A stretch of 64,000 bases of DNA from Paenibacillus glycanilyticus. GTDB taxonomy: Bacteria; Bacillota; Bacilli; Paenibacillales; Paenibacillaceae. Below are positions 1-8,526 of the stretch, piece after piece. The stretch's first letter is position 1. Every line of letters begins with the position of its first letter. The stretch is taken from positions 434,001 to 498,000 of the forward strand of contig NZ_JAMBNP010000005.1 of assembly GCF_023715145.1 (NCBI RefSeq), read 5' to 3'. The notes below the pieces were generated by a model. The model did not search any database. It was not told the DNA's origin and worked only from the letters and a program-made list of their open reading frames with translations. Position numbers and translations under genes: made by a program.

Positions 1-308
1 AGCCGTTCTGCCGCCATGGCTTCAATCTCTCGGAAGTTCGCGAGCATCTTCGGATTATGATGCTTGACGGGAGTCGGGATATCACCGGTAAACACTTCGG
101 TGGCGTCGTGGAACAAAGCCAGCGTCACAGCCCGGTCTGCATTGTAGCTCCGTCCATAGAAGCTATTGCCAATCTCGCACAGCATATGGGCAAGCAGCGC
201 AACATGGAAGGAATGCTCCGCAACGGTTTCCTTGGTGGTATTGCGCATCAGGCTCCAGCGCTCAATATATTTGAGGCGATACAAATAAGCGAAAAAATGA
301 CTTTCCAT
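1..308 (-). CDS. YfbR-like HD-domain 5'-deoxynucleotidase (partial, C-terminus outside window)
   Basis: About 102 N-terminal residues are visible; the gene runs off the left edge. Reading leftward from ATG at 308 gives MESHFFAYLYRLKYIERW, then an HD-domain pattern: an AEHSFHV block followed by LFHDATEVFTGDIPTPVKH. The AEHS, HD and TGDIPTPVK motifs are those of the YfbR family, which removes phosphate from deoxyribonucleoside 5'-monophosphates using a divalent metal. A GGAG ribosome site lies about 10 bases before the ATG. No signal peptide is visible, so it is cytoplasmic. The family call is firm; the substrate is taken from the family. Confidence 0.85.
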   Translation of the reverse strand, partial: MESHFFAYLYRLKYIERWSLMRNTTKETVAEHSFHVALLAHMLCEIGNSFYGRSYNADRAVTLALFHDATEVFTGDIPTPVKHHNPKMLANFREIEAMAAER

Positions 309-506
309 GATCTCGAAAGCTCCTCTCTATTCCGCAAGAAGTCATAATTGTTCTACTATATCCTACCATAATCGATCTTCCTAACGAATCCTCGGATCAT
401 ATTGGACTAAAATAACGGATTGTATTATTTTCCTGCTTAACAATTTAAATATTTTTCTTGTTTTCATTTAAAAAAATCATTAAAATATGGCTAAGGCAAA
501 GGAAAT
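309..506. other. AT-rich intergenic stretch between divergent genes
   Basis: The 378 bases between the YfbR-like gene and the first MpsC-like gene hold no credible coding frame. The part nearest the YfbR-like gene should carry its promoter, but no hexamer pair stood out. The other half holds the promoter and leader listed separately. Confidence 0.5.
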
Positions 507-534
507 TTGCCTACTCACAATTGATAACTATTAA
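507..534 (+). promoter_or_regulatory. Candidate sigma-A promoter for the MpsC-like gene pair
   Basis: TTGCCT (507-512) and TATTAA (529-534) are separated by 16 bases. Transcription would start near 541, at the beginning of the conserved leader element, so the leader would be the 5' end of the transcript. Confidence 0.45.
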
Positions 535-535
535 T

Positions 536-620
536 TTGGCATTAATGAACCAGAGATGGCGCTGGACATAAGCCTAAATAAGAGTTGTTTATTACAACTT
601 TTGTTTAGGCTTTTTTTTGT
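536..620 (+). promoter_or_regulatory. Leader element copy 1: short hairpin plus intrinsic terminator
   Basis: The element starts with TTGGC and AATGAACCAG, forms a small CCAG...CTGG hairpin (550-564), continues ACATAAGCCTAAATA, then makes a long near-perfect stem (about 570-587 with 595-612) ending in a T-run. The same string occurs at 2224-2305 ahead of the histidine kinase, with different loops but conserved hairpin and flank. Because it sits between a promoter and the first gene, it reads as an attenuator rather than only a terminator. I do not recognise a named riboswitch class in it. Confidence 0.55.
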
Positions 621-686
621 GTCTTTATTGCTATTAAATAATTGAAGGTAAAAGAAAAGCTTTACCTAAACTGAGGATGAGAATTT

Positions 687-1385
687 TTGGATAAGAATGA
701 AAAGCAAATTCAAAACGAAATCGCGAGTCACATAGGGAGATTGCTGCGAGAAGCTTTCGGAAAAGGACCGCAATCGATATTTGTGAACATCAGCCGCCCG
801 TTTATTGTCATTTACTTAAGAAACTTCTTATCCCCGACGGAGAAAATACTTCTTCAGCAAGATCAGGTGAATTCCGTGCAGCATACAAGAGACCTGGTGA
901 TGAAGTCGCTAATCCCGGAAATCAAAGCCTATTTGCTGCTGCTGACAAATATGAACATCCGCGAATTTTACTATGACTGGGGATGGGATAACCATTCCGG
1001 CATACTGGTCGGTATGGAACCGGAAATGTTGGATGCCAGACAGGAAGAGTGGTATGCGGGGAAAGAGGAGCTGCACCGCGAGATTGACAGGATCAGTCAA
1101 CTGATTCAGAAGAAACCGGATAAAACGGATTCTTACATGATTAATGACAGGACGCTGCTGATTGTCAGAACGGGGATTCTGATTAGCCTGGGCAAGGAAA
1201 TGCTCCGGCTGGGGTTTGAAGAAAGCTTAAAGCTGGCCGAACGAAACCTGGAAAAAAATTATCTGTTTAATAACAATCAGTTCCAAAACATCATCAAATC
1301 GCAGATTCTGGAGGTTTTTGTGGATTGGGATTTCCATTTGGATAAAAGCGTTATCGTATTTATTTTAAATCCGAATCAAAAATAA
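687..1385 (+). CDS. MpsC/YbcI-family protein, first of a tandem pair (two MpsC repeats)
   Basis: This is a 232-residue soluble protein of the family once called DUF2294. The family is named for MpsC, linked to a sodium-translocating, membrane-potential-generating system in staphylococci, and includes YbcI of Bacillus. The chain holds two related halves: residues 5-115 (IGRLLREAFGKGPQSI, LSPTEKILL, EIKAYL) and residues 125-230 (INDRTLLIV, LISLGKEML, DWDFHLDKSVIVFIL). No membrane segment or signal peptide is visible. The start is TTG at 687, preceded by TGAGGATGAG. A small GGTAAA...TTTACC hairpin (647-666) lies just before the ribosome site. Its neighbour at 1523 is a close paralogue. No mpsA or mpsB partner is in the window, so a role in ion transport is not shown; the neighbouring kinase suggests signalling. 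Confidence 0.75.
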   Translation: MDKNEKQIQNEIASHIGRLLREAFGKGPQSIFVNISRPFIVIYLRNFLSPTEKILLQQDQVNSVQHTRDLVMKSLIPEIKAYLLLLTNMNIREFYYDWGWDNHSGILVGMEPEMLDARQEEWYAGKEELHREIDRISQLIQKKPDKTDSYMINDRTLLIVRTGILISLGKEMLRLGFEESLKLAERNLEKNYLFNNNQFQNIIKSQILEVFVDWDFHLDKSVIVFILNPNQK

Positions 1386-1522
1386 ACGAAAAAAGCTTAA
1401 TAATGGATAGGATTTTGCCGCTAGTAAATAATAGGCGAAGTTTGTGTTGTTTTAATCCAAATAAGAAATTACAATAAATTCGGGGTGAAAGAAATAACGC
1501 TTTTGCCTTACTTTAAGGATGA

Positions 1523-2218
1523 ATGATCTTGGATAAACAGGCTCAAACCGAAATTGCGAGCTACGTAGGCAGATTGCTAAGAGAGTCTTTCGGAAAAGGA
1601 CCACAGTCGATTTATGTTAGCATTAATCGTCCTTTTGTCGTCCTCTATTTACGGAACTTCTTATCGCCGACAGAAAAGATCCTGCTCGAGCAGGATCAAG
1701 TCCACTCTATTCAATCAACCAGAGACTTATTAATGAAGTCATTAATTCCGGAGATCAAAGCCTATCTGCTGCTGCTTGCAGGGATGGATATCCGGGAATT
1801 TTATTATGACTGGGGACTTCATAATCAATCCGGCGTAATGGTCGGAATTGAAGCTTGCGAGGATTGGGAACAAGCCCTTCCCGTTGCAAGTTATAGAGGA
1901 AAAGAGGAGCTTCAGCGCGAAATTAATACAATCAGTCAACAAGTGCAGAAACGGCCTGACGAATTGTATTCTTTTCTGATTAACGACAGGACCCTGCTTG
2001 TCATTCGGGTTGGGATTCTGATCAGCATTGAAAAAGAGCTGATTCGGATTGGACATGAAGAGAGCTTAAGGCTCGCCAAGCGGAATCTGGAGAAAAGTCA
2101 TTTGCATAATAACGGTCATTTCCAGGAATTTTTAAACGCAAAGGTTAAGGATTTGTTTGTCGACTGGGATTTTCATCTGGATAAAAGCGTCATCGTGTTC
2201 ATTTTAAATCCGGATTAA
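1523..2218 (+). CDS. MpsC/YbcI-family protein, second of a tandem pair
   Basis: This 231-residue paralogue aligns end to end with the protein at 687; the blocks FGKGPQSI, LRNFLSPTEKILL, EIKAYLLLL, REFYYDWG and DWDFHLDKSVIVFILNP are nearly identical. Differences cluster around residues 110-125, where this copy has a longer acidic linker. The start is TTG at 1523, read with AAGGATGAATGATC before it; the upstream 45 bases resemble those of the first copy, so the duplication took the ribosome-site region too. The 137-base gap between the copies has no terminator, so they are probably co-transcribed. The second leader element begins 6 bases after the stop codon. Confidence 0.75.
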   Translation: MILDKQAQTEIASYVGRLLRESFGKGPQSIYVSINRPFVVLYLRNFLSPTEKILLEQDQVHSIQSTRDLLMKSLIPEIKAYLLLLAGMDIREFYYDWGLHNQSGVMVGIEACEDWEQALPVASYRGKEELQREINTISQQVQKRPDELYSFLINDRTLLVIRVGILISIEKELIRIGHEESLRLAKRNLEKSHLHNNGHFQEFLNAKVKDLFVDWDFHLDKSVIVFILNPD

Positions 2219-2223
2219 TAATG

Positions 2224-2305
2224 TTGGCGGTAATGAACCAGATTGATCGCTGGACATAAGCCTAAATAAAAGCTGACCTACCAGCTCTTATTTAGGTTTT
2301 TATTT
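2224..2305 (+). promoter_or_regulatory. Leader element copy 2: short hairpin plus intrinsic terminator
   Basis: It repeats the plan of 536-620: TTGGC, AATGAACCAG, a CCAG...CTGG hairpin (about 2237-2252), ACATAAGCCTAAATA, then a terminator stem CCTAAATAA-AGCTG (2261-2275) with its complement (2282-2296) and a T-run. The T-run ends only about 25 bases before the kinase start, leaving no room for a separate promoter. Transcripts reaching the kinase must therefore read through it, which argues for regulated termination. Confidence 0.55.
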
Positions 2306-2326
2306 TGGGGAAAATGAGGGGGATAT

Positions 2327-3706
2327 ATGGTCCAATTTCAAGAACAGAACGAGGTTCTGGGGCGAATAACGGACGCCATCTTTGCAGTCAATAACTCCTG
2401 GGAATTTACTTATATGAATAAAGAAGCGGCAAAATGGTTCTCGCGCAAACCTGAAGAACTCATTGGCAAATGCATTTGGAGTGAATTTTCGAAGGATGAA
2501 TACTCTATTTTCTTCGAGCATTACGATAGGGCTATGCGCGAACAGGTCCGGGTGGAATTCGAAGCGTATTGTCTTCCCATATCGGTGTGGCTGGAGGTTA
2601 AAGTTTACCCATCCGCCAATGGGCTCTCCATTTATTTGGAAGACATTACGCAGAAGAAAGGCTTATCCTTGCTCAAGGAGCAGCACTACGAGTCGCTGTT
2701 TAAATATAATCCTGACGCTGTCTTTGCATTTGACGTGGAAGGAAATTATCTAAGCGTAAATCCGGCTATGGAGCATATGTTAGGCTACCGTGCAGAAGAG
2801 TTTCTGAGGATGTCGTATACGCCATTGATACCGGCGGAAGAACTGGACAAGACGAAGAGTCATTTTCAAAAAGCAGCCAAAGGCATTACGCAGCATTATG
2901 AAACGAAAGCATGCCACAAAAACGGTACGGTTATTGATGTAAAAGTAACCAACATGCCAATTATTATCAACAACGTAGTAGTGGGGGTATTTGGAGTTGC
3001 CCGGAATATCACCCAGGAGAATCATAATGAGTTATTGCTGCTGCAAGCGGAAAAGCTGACCGCGGTAGGCCAGCTTGCCGCGTCCATCGCGCATGAAATA
3101 AGGAATCCCCTCACGTCGCTGAAAGGCTTCGTACATCTTATCGAACAGGCTGTTTCCGGGGTCAACAAAAGCTATTTCGAAATTATGAAGGACGAGCTGA
3201 AAAGAATCGAGCTCATTACGAGCGAGCTGCTTTATTTGGCGAAGCCGCAGGCCCAGGAATTCAAACATGAGCAAATCAGCCAGATCATTGAGGATGTGAT
3301 ATTGCTCATGGGCTCGCAGGCTCTAATGAACAATGTGGAGTTAAGAACGTCCAATCTGGAGGATCTGCCAGCCATGCATTGCGTCCCGGCTCAGTTGAAG
3401 CAGGTATTTATTAACCTCATCAAAAATGCGCTGGAAGCTATGCCGAATGGCGGGTCAATCGATATCGTGGCCACGAGGCCTAATGATGATGCGGTTGTCA
3501 TCCAGGTTATCGATAATGGCAAAGGCATTCCTCAAGAGCTCATTTCCAAGATCGGCTCCCCTTTTTATACAACGAAAGAAAACGGAACGGGCCTTGGCAT
3601 GATGGCTACGCAGCAAATCATCTATTCCCACAAAGGGGCTTTGGAAATTTCGAGCATCGAAGGCGAAGGGACTACGATTCATATTACTTTGCCGGCAGCG
3701 AAATAG
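2327..3706 (+). CDS. PAS-PAS sensor histidine kinase, sporulation-kinase type
   Basis: This 459-residue cytoplasmic kinase has no membrane segment. Residues about 8-115 form one PAS domain and 120-230 a second (SLFKYNPDAVFAFD, GYRAEEF, GVFGVARNIT). The phosphorylated His is in AHEIRNPLTSLKGF (about residue 256). An HATPase domain follows with N-box NLIKNALEAM and G-boxes DNGKGIP and GTGLGMM. This H-box and soluble PAS plan are typical of Bacillus/Paenibacillus kinases that feed the Spo0F phosphorelay, but no cognate regulator lies next to it. The start is ATG 2327 after GAGGGGG. It follows the MpsC pair and the second leader element, suggesting the three genes share a signal. Target and ligand are unknown. 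Confidence 0.85.
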   Translation: MVQFQEQNEVLGRITDAIFAVNNSWEFTYMNKEAAKWFSRKPEELIGKCIWSEFSKDEYSIFFEHYDRAMREQVRVEFEAYCLPISVWLEVKVYPSANGLSIYLEDITQKKGLSLLKEQHYESLFKYNPDAVFAFDVEGNYLSVNPAMEHMLGYRAEEFLRMSYTPLIPAEELDKTKSHFQKAAKGITQHYETKACHKNGTVIDVKVTNMPIIINNVVVGVFGVARNITQENHNELLLLQAEKLTAVGQLAASIAHEIRNPLTSLKGFVHLIEQAVSGVNKSYFEIMKDELKRIELITSELLYLAKPQAQEFKHEQISQIIEDVILLMGSQALMNNVELRTSNLEDLPAMHCVPAQLKQVFINLIKNALEAMPNGGSIDIVATRPNDDAVVIQVIDNGKGIPQELISKIGSPFYTTKENGTGLGMMATQQIIYSHKGALEISSIEGEGTTIHITLPAAK

Positions 3707-3744
3707 GGTGGGATAGGTTTGTCCATTTGAATGGGAGTATCACC

Positions 3745-3774
3745 AAGGCAGCCGGCAAGCCCGGATGCTTTTTC
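3745..3774 (+). terminator. Intrinsic terminator after the PAS kinase
   Basis: GCA-CCGG pairs with CCGG-TGC around a short loop, followed by TTTTT. Confidence 0.6.
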
Positions 3775-3878
3775 TCTGTTTAAGGGCAGTTATCCTTATG
3801 CGAGTGTGCTATTATTAAGCTTACTATTGTTGATCGCCATATTTTAGAAGTGAGGGATGGCTTACGAGGGAGTTTGGA

Positions 3879-4826
3879 TTGCAATTCAATCAGTTTTTCG
3901 AACGATGGATGTTTCTGCTGATCCCGGGATCGCTTGTCCTGGGGTTTCTTTTTGCGGATACGCTTGCTCCGATGGTGGATGCCGTGCCTTATCTGTTTGC
4001 TTATGTGACGCTGACGATGGGGATCGGCTGCGGCCTTCGTCATCTGTATGAGGTTATAAAAAAGCCCGGCATTCTGGTATGGACGCTAATTCTCGCGCAT
4101 CTTATTTCGCCGCTTGTCGCATACGGTCTTGGTGCTCTTCTCTTTGGAGCATCCTCTCCTTACGTCGTGGGGCTTGTCTTGTTTACGATTATTCCGCTTG
4201 GCGTTTCCACCGTCCTATGGGTTGGCATGTCGGGCGGAAGCGTTCCGCTTGTGCTTGCGATGGTCGTGCTCGATTCCGCTTTAAGTCCGCTCGTCGTTCC
4301 TTACGGCATTCATCTATTCTTTAATACGTCCGTTGATATTGCGATAGGACCTATCATGTTTGATTTATTCGTTATTGTTGTACTGCCGACGATTGTTGGC
4401 GTAGCGCTGTATGAGCTGAGCAAGGGACGCATTCAGGCGAAGGTGAAGCCGGTGGCGATGCCCATCTCGAAGCTTTGTTTTGTAGCGGTTGTTGCCTTGA
4501 ACGCATCGGCCATTGCGCCGTATGTCGATCAGTTGAAGCAGGATATGCTGAAGCTGATTCCGCTTGTTATCGTGCTGGTAGGGGTATGTTATGCAGTAGG
4601 GTTCCTCGGAACGGCCAAATTTGCGGGCAAAGATGTACAGGTCACCGTATCTTACGCCACGGGCATGCGTAACATCTCGCTTGGGATCGTCCTCGCGTTA
4701 GGCTACTTCAGCCCGCTGGCTGCCGTGCCGGTCGTACTGTCCATCCTGGTGCAGCAGCCGCTTGCGACGGTGCATCATTTTGTTTTACAGAAACTTAACA
4801 AAAACAAGACTAGCGAAGCCGCGTGA
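3879..4826 (+). CDS. Bile acid:sodium symporter (BASS) family transporter
   Basis: This 315-residue membrane protein has about ten hydrophobic segments and the BASS fold: an early LTMGIGCGL segment, a mid-protein helix break in LFTIIPLGVSTVLW, and YATGMRNISLGIVLAL near the C-terminus, matching the sodium-site region of the second repeat. Family members move organic anions with sodium. In soil bacteria the natural substrate is rarely a bile acid; pantothenate or other carboxylates are possible. The start is TTG 3879 with ACGAGGGAG seven bases ahead. It lies 54 bases before phoR on the same strand, but nothing ties it to phosphate. Confidence 0.8.
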   Translation: MQFNQFFERWMFLLIPGSLVLGFLFADTLAPMVDAVPYLFAYVTLTMGIGCGLRHLYEVIKKPGILVWTLILAHLISPLVAYGLGALLFGASSPYVVGLVLFTIIPLGVSTVLWVGMSGGSVPLVLAMVVLDSALSPLVVPYGIHLFFNTSVDIAIGPIMFDLFVIVVLPTIVGVALYELSKGRIQAKVKPVAMPISKLCFVAVVALNASAIAPYVDQLKQDMLKLIPLVIVLVGVCYAVGFLGTAKFAGKDVQVTVSYATGMRNISLGIVLALGYFSPLAAVPVVLSILVQQPLATVHHFVLQKLNKNKTSEAA

Positions 4827-4880
4827 GCGCATGTACGATAAAACGGGTGACAATGAGGCAAAAGGAGATGGACTTTAGCC

Positions 4881-6656
4881 ATGAACAGCTTTCGTAACCG
4901 GCTGACCTTTACCATGATTATTATACTTGCTTTGTCCGTTACGGCAGCAGGTCTCTTCATGGCAAAGACGTTTAAGGATAATCATATTAATGCGCTGGAA
5001 GACAATATGGTCCGCGAGATGCATATCATTCTGGCCAAAACCGAATGGAAAGAGGGGGATAAGGCCAGTCTGTTCCCTTATTTCACGAAGGAAGCGGAGA
5101 CCCTCAGGACGTATGCGGACTCCAGGGTTACTTTTATCTCCGGTGACGGCACGGTCCTAGGCGATTCGGATCATGCTCCGGAAACGATGGATAATCATAG
5201 CAAGCGGATCGAGGTCATCGAGGCTCATAAAAACGGCGTCGGACGAGCTATCCGTTATAGTGACACGTTGAAGGAAAATTTATTATACGTAGCTATTGCG
5301 GCCGACCCCTCCGATCCGAACTCCAACATCATTCGGCTTGCGATGAGTCTGAAGGAAGTGGACAAGAGCATTAACCAGCTGTGGACGGTATTAATTATCG
5401 GCCTTCTGGTCTTGTTTATCGTTGCAGCCTTTATCAGCTATCGGATCGCGCTTAGCTTAACCCGCCCTCTGGAGCAAATTACGAAGGTTGCCCAGCGCAT
5501 CAAGCAGCTGGATTACAAAGCGCGGGTGAAGGTCAGAAAGCAGGATGAGGTTGGGGAGCTTGGCCATGCGATTAACGCGATGGCGGAGAGCCTTGAGGTG
5601 CAAATGACCCGTATCCGGCAAAATGAAAGCCAGCTGGAAAGCGTCCTCGATAATATGATTAACGGCGTTATGATGATCGATCCTACCGGGCGGATTGTGC
5701 TCATGAGCAAGCGTGCGGAAGAGATTCTGGGCTTCTCGGCGCGCGAACTGGTTGGACGCAATTATGCGGAAGCCAAGCAGCAATATGAGCTGTCCCAGCT
5801 CATTCAAGAGGCATTGGCGAGCCGTGAGCATATTAAAGAGGAGATTACGTTCTACTTCCCGGAGGAGCGTCTCTTGGAGCTGAACCTGGTTCCGATTCAC
5901 CAGGAAAATAACGAATTCAGCGGCCTGCTGCTCGTTCTTCAGGACGTAACGGCAATCCGGCGCCTCGAGAGAATGCGCAGCGAGTTTGTGGCGAACGTAT
6001 CCCATGAGCTGAAGACGCCTATCGCGGCGGTAAAAGGCTTTGCCGAAACGCTGCTTGGCGGAGCGGTGAACGATGAGGAGACCGCGCGTTCGTTCCTGCA
6101 AATTATTTTTGACGAGAGCGACCGTCTTAACCGGCTGATCGGGGATATTCTGGCCTTGTCCAAGATTGAATCCAAACGGGTTCCGCTGTATTTCTCGCCG
6201 GTGGAGCTTGATTCCTTTATGACCAAGACCGTTACGATGATGGAAACCGAAGCGGCGCGCAAATCGATTATGCTTGATCTGCAGATGGAAAACGGTCTTT
6301 ACGTCGAAGCCGATGAAGACCGATTACGACAAATTATGATGAATGTGATAGCAAATGGCATAAACTATACACCAGAGGGCGGCAAGGTCTCGGTTAATAT
6401 CAAAAGCATCGACGAGGATCATATCCGGATCCTGATCAGCGATACCGGAATCGGCATTCCGAAGAAGGATCTGCCCCGCATCTTTGAACGGTTCTACCGG
6501 GTGGACAAGGCCAGATCCCGCAGTTCAGGCGGTACCGGCTTAGGACTCTCCATCGTGAAGCATTTGGTCGAGCTGCACAAAGGAACAATATCGGTTACAA
6601 GCGAGGTTGGCATGGGCTCAACCTTTGTTATCGAGCTGCCTGTTTTGCAACAATAG
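4881..6656 (+). CDS. phoR: Phosphate-regulon sensor histidine kinase PhoR (PnpS-like)
   Basis: This 591-residue membrane kinase matches the usual PhoR length. Layout: membrane segment at 8-30, extracytoplasmic sensor region to about 168, second membrane segment (VLIIGLLVLFIVAAFISY), HAMP domain with RPLEQITKVAQRI, PAS domain at about 255-360 (DNMINGVMMIDPTGRIVLMS), H-box FVANVSHELKTPIAAVKGF, then HATPase with NVIANGINYTPEGG, DTGIGIP and GTGLGLSIVKHL. It autophosphorylates and passes phosphate to PhoP when phosphate is scarce. The start is ATG 4881; GGAG lies 13 bases upstream, a little far. The usual order is phoP then phoR, but here phoR comes first with a 96-base gap. Confidence 0.88.
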   Translation: MNSFRNRLTFTMIIILALSVTAAGLFMAKTFKDNHINALEDNMVREMHIILAKTEWKEGDKASLFPYFTKEAETLRTYADSRVTFISGDGTVLGDSDHAPETMDNHSKRIEVIEAHKNGVGRAIRYSDTLKENLLYVAIAADPSDPNSNIIRLAMSLKEVDKSINQLWTVLIIGLLVLFIVAAFISYRIALSLTRPLEQITKVAQRIKQLDYKARVKVRKQDEVGELGHAINAMAESLEVQMTRIRQNESQLESVLDNMINGVMMIDPTGRIVLMSKRAEEILGFSARELVGRNYAEAKQQYELSQLIQEALASREHIKEEITFYFPEERLLELNLVPIHQENNEFSGLLLVLQDVTAIRRLERMRSEFVANVSHELKTPIAAVKGFAETLLGGAVNDEETARSFLQIIFDESDRLNRLIGDILALSKIESKRVPLYFSPVELDSFMTKTVTMMETEAARKSIMLDLQMENGLYVEADEDRLRQIMMNVIANGINYTPEGGKVSVNIKSIDEDHIRILISDTGIGIPKKDLPRIFERFYRVDKARSRSSGGTGLGLSIVKHLVELHKGTISVTSEVGMGSTFVIELPVLQQ

Positions 6657-6752
6657 TCAGCCTTACTTAAATATTTACCCATTCTTCATGAAATCGTGAT
6701 AAAATAAGGTTGAAAAATTGTGTGTCCCAGGCTGGACAGGCTGGAGGTTATC

Positions 6753-7472
6753 ATGTCGCATAAAGTGCTGGTTATTGAAGATGAACCAACATTAGCTCGG
6801 CTTCTGTCGTATAATCTGACGCAGGAGGGCTATGCCACGACAGTTATAGATCACGGGGCAACAGGGCTGCAGACGGCTCTGCAGCGTACCTTTGATTTGA
6901 TTATTCTGGATATTATGCTGCCAGGCTTGAATGGCTTTGAAATATTGACGCGCCTTCGTCAGAATGGCGTAAAGACGCCGATTATTATTTTAACGGCGCG
7001 TAATGCGGAAGAAGAAGTGGTACAAGGGCTGAAGCACGGAGCCGACGACTACATCACGAAGCCGTTTGGCGTTGCGGAGCTGCTGGCCCGCGTGTCTGCG
7101 GTGCTGCGCCGGACCCAGCAGGATGATGTTGTTCCGATCGAAACATCGGAGAAGGTTATTACGATTGGCGACCTGTCGATCTATCCGGAGAAATACGAAG
7201 TTACGTTAAACGATGAGACCGTTCCGCTTCGTCCGAAGGAGTTCGAGGTGCTGCTGTACCTGGTTCAACGTCCGGGGATGGTTATTACGCGGGATGACTT
7301 GATGAATGTCGTATGGGGCTTCGATTACATCGGCGGCCAGCGTACGGTTGACGTTCACGTAAGCTCGCTCCGCAAGAAGCTGGAATTAGGGCAATCGGTT
7401 CAGATTGAGTCGATTCGCGGCGTTGGTTATAAGCTTGTTATGTCGAAAAAACTCGTCACACCAAAGAGTTAA
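6753..7472 (+). CDS. phoP: Phosphate-regulon response regulator PhoP (OmpR family)
   Basis: The 239-residue protein has a receiver domain (acidic EDE pocket, phospho-acceptor Asp in LIILDIMLPG, conserved Lys in DDYITKPFG) and an OmpR-type winged helix (LRPKEFEVLLYL, GQRTVDVHVSSLRKKL, IRGVGYKL). Such regulators bind direct repeats at 11-bp period; a matching array lies ahead of pstB at 27551-27589. I chose ATG 6753 because GGAGG sits 7 bases before it and MSHKVLVIEDEP is the normal N-terminus; an upstream TTG at 6720 adds 11 unlikely residues. A TGATAAAAT extended -10 (6698-6705) may give it its own promoter. Confidence 0.88.
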   Translation: MSHKVLVIEDEPTLARLLSYNLTQEGYATTVIDHGATGLQTALQRTFDLIILDIMLPGLNGFEILTRLRQNGVKTPIIILTARNAEEEVVQGLKHGADDYITKPFGVAELLARVSAVLRRTQQDDVVPIETSEKVITIGDLSIYPEKYEVTLNDETVPLRPKEFEVLLYLVQRPGMVITRDDLMNVVWGFDYIGGQRTVDVHVSSLRKKLELGQSVQIESIRGVGYKLVMSKKLVTPKS

Positions 7473-7490
7473 GGTGGACGAGTTTTTTTT
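7446..7490 (+). terminator. Terminator overlapping the end of phoP
   Basis: AAACTCGTC with CACC pairs with GGTG and GACGAGTTT, ending in eight Ts. The stem spans the phoP stop codon and separates it from the convergent AraC gene. Confidence 0.75.
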
Positions 7491-7497
7491 GTTATCG

Positions 7498-8379
7498 CTA
7501 TTGCCGGTTCCAGTCGAGCATCTTGCGCTGGAATTGCTTCGGTGAGCAGTCGTTGTATTTCTTGAACATCTTATAGAAGTGGGCCATGTTCGGCATTCCG
7601 ATCCGCTCTCCGACTTCTGTTATGCTCAGATCCTTGGTCAGAAGAATACGCTCGGCCCATTTGATCTTCCGGTAGTTCACGAATTCCGTGAATGACATGC
7701 CAATCGTCTTTTTGAAAAATTTCACGAAGTAATAATAGCTCATGTTGGCGATTCGGCATACTTCCTCCACCTGGATCCGATCGGTCAGCCGGTTCTCGAC
7801 ATAATCAAGGACGGGCTTGAGACGGAGGCGGTCAAAGTCATCCTGCTCGGCAAGCATCTTCCGGTGATCGTTCCGAAGGAGGGTCAGCAGAATCTGCTTG
7901 ATCAGAACGCTTACCGCAATCTCATAGCCGGTCTCCTTGCGGTCCGCTTCCTGATGAAGCTGGCGGATGAACTCACCGATCTGCTTCTTCGCATGGCTGT
8001 TTTCCTGAAATATATAATTGGCCTGGCTGAGAGGATTTTCCGTCTCGGAGAAATAGCGCATATACGCTATTGTGCTTTGATCGAAAAACGGCTCCAGCTC
8101 GAATTGCAAAACGATGTAATCGAGATGCCCGACGCTCTTGTCGCGGTGAAGCTGGGAGGCGCCGATCATAATGATGTCGCCTGCTTCCAGATGATAGCTC
8201 TCTTCCTCGACATCGACGTCCAGCTTGCCTTTTATAATATAGAGCAGCTCCAGCTGCCGGTGATAATGCCAGTTGGTGAAATCGTCATCCTTTCGAATCG
8301 GCTGCCAGACACGCAAGGATAACAAAGGGTTCTCATAGACAACTTTCTCGTTAAACGGCTCCACCTTTGCTTGTCCCAC
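7498..8379 (-). CDS. AraC-family regulator with N-terminal cupin sensor
   Basis: This is a 293-residue regulator. Residues 15-100 form a cupin-type ligand domain (HYHRQLELLYIIKG, LEAGDIIMIGASQLH). Residues about 185-288 hold two helix-turn-helix units: VEEVCRIANMSYYYFVKFFKK and EVGERIGMPNMAHFYKMFKKY. Such proteins usually bind a sugar or related compound and activate nearby genes. The GTG at 8379 has AGG directly against it; GTG at 8364 has AAGGTGG at good spacing and may be the true start, five residues shorter. It is divergent from the 2-hydroxyacid dehydrogenase at 8527, the most likely target, with 147 bases between them. Confidence 0.82.
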   Translation of the reverse strand: MGQAKVEPFNEKVVYENPLLSLRVWQPIRKDDDFTNWHYHRQLELLYIIKGKLDVDVEEESYHLEAGDIIMIGASQLHRDKSVGHLDYIVLQFELEPFFDQSTIAYMRYFSETENPLSQANYIFQENSHAKKQIGEFIRQLHQEADRKETGYEIAVSVLIKQILLTLLRNDHRKMLAEQDDFDRLRLKPVLDYVENRLTDRIQVEEVCRIANMSYYYFVKFFKKTIGMSFTEFVNYRKIKWAERILLTKDLSITEVGERIGMPNMAHFYKMFKKYNDCSPKQFQRKMLDWNRQ

Positions 8380-8526
8380 CTTACGTTGAAGTTTGGTTCT
8401 GCACTTGCCGCCATAGCGTTATGCAGCCTTCTTCATTGTAGTGGGGTTCCGCTTTAAAGGCAACCATTCGCCAAACCGCTTTGGACATAGGTATAATAGA
8501 GTCAGAACTCGAGAGGAGATGACGGC

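Noticed and set aside
57..347. Plus-strand frame of 96 codons
   Set aside because: It is antisense to the YfbR-like gene, whose minus-strand translation shows clear HD motifs.
536..620. Leader as an ANTAR, preQ1, cyclic-di-GMP or fluoride element
   Set aside because: Loop bases, hairpin sizes and conserved strings do not match these classes as I know them; left unnamed.
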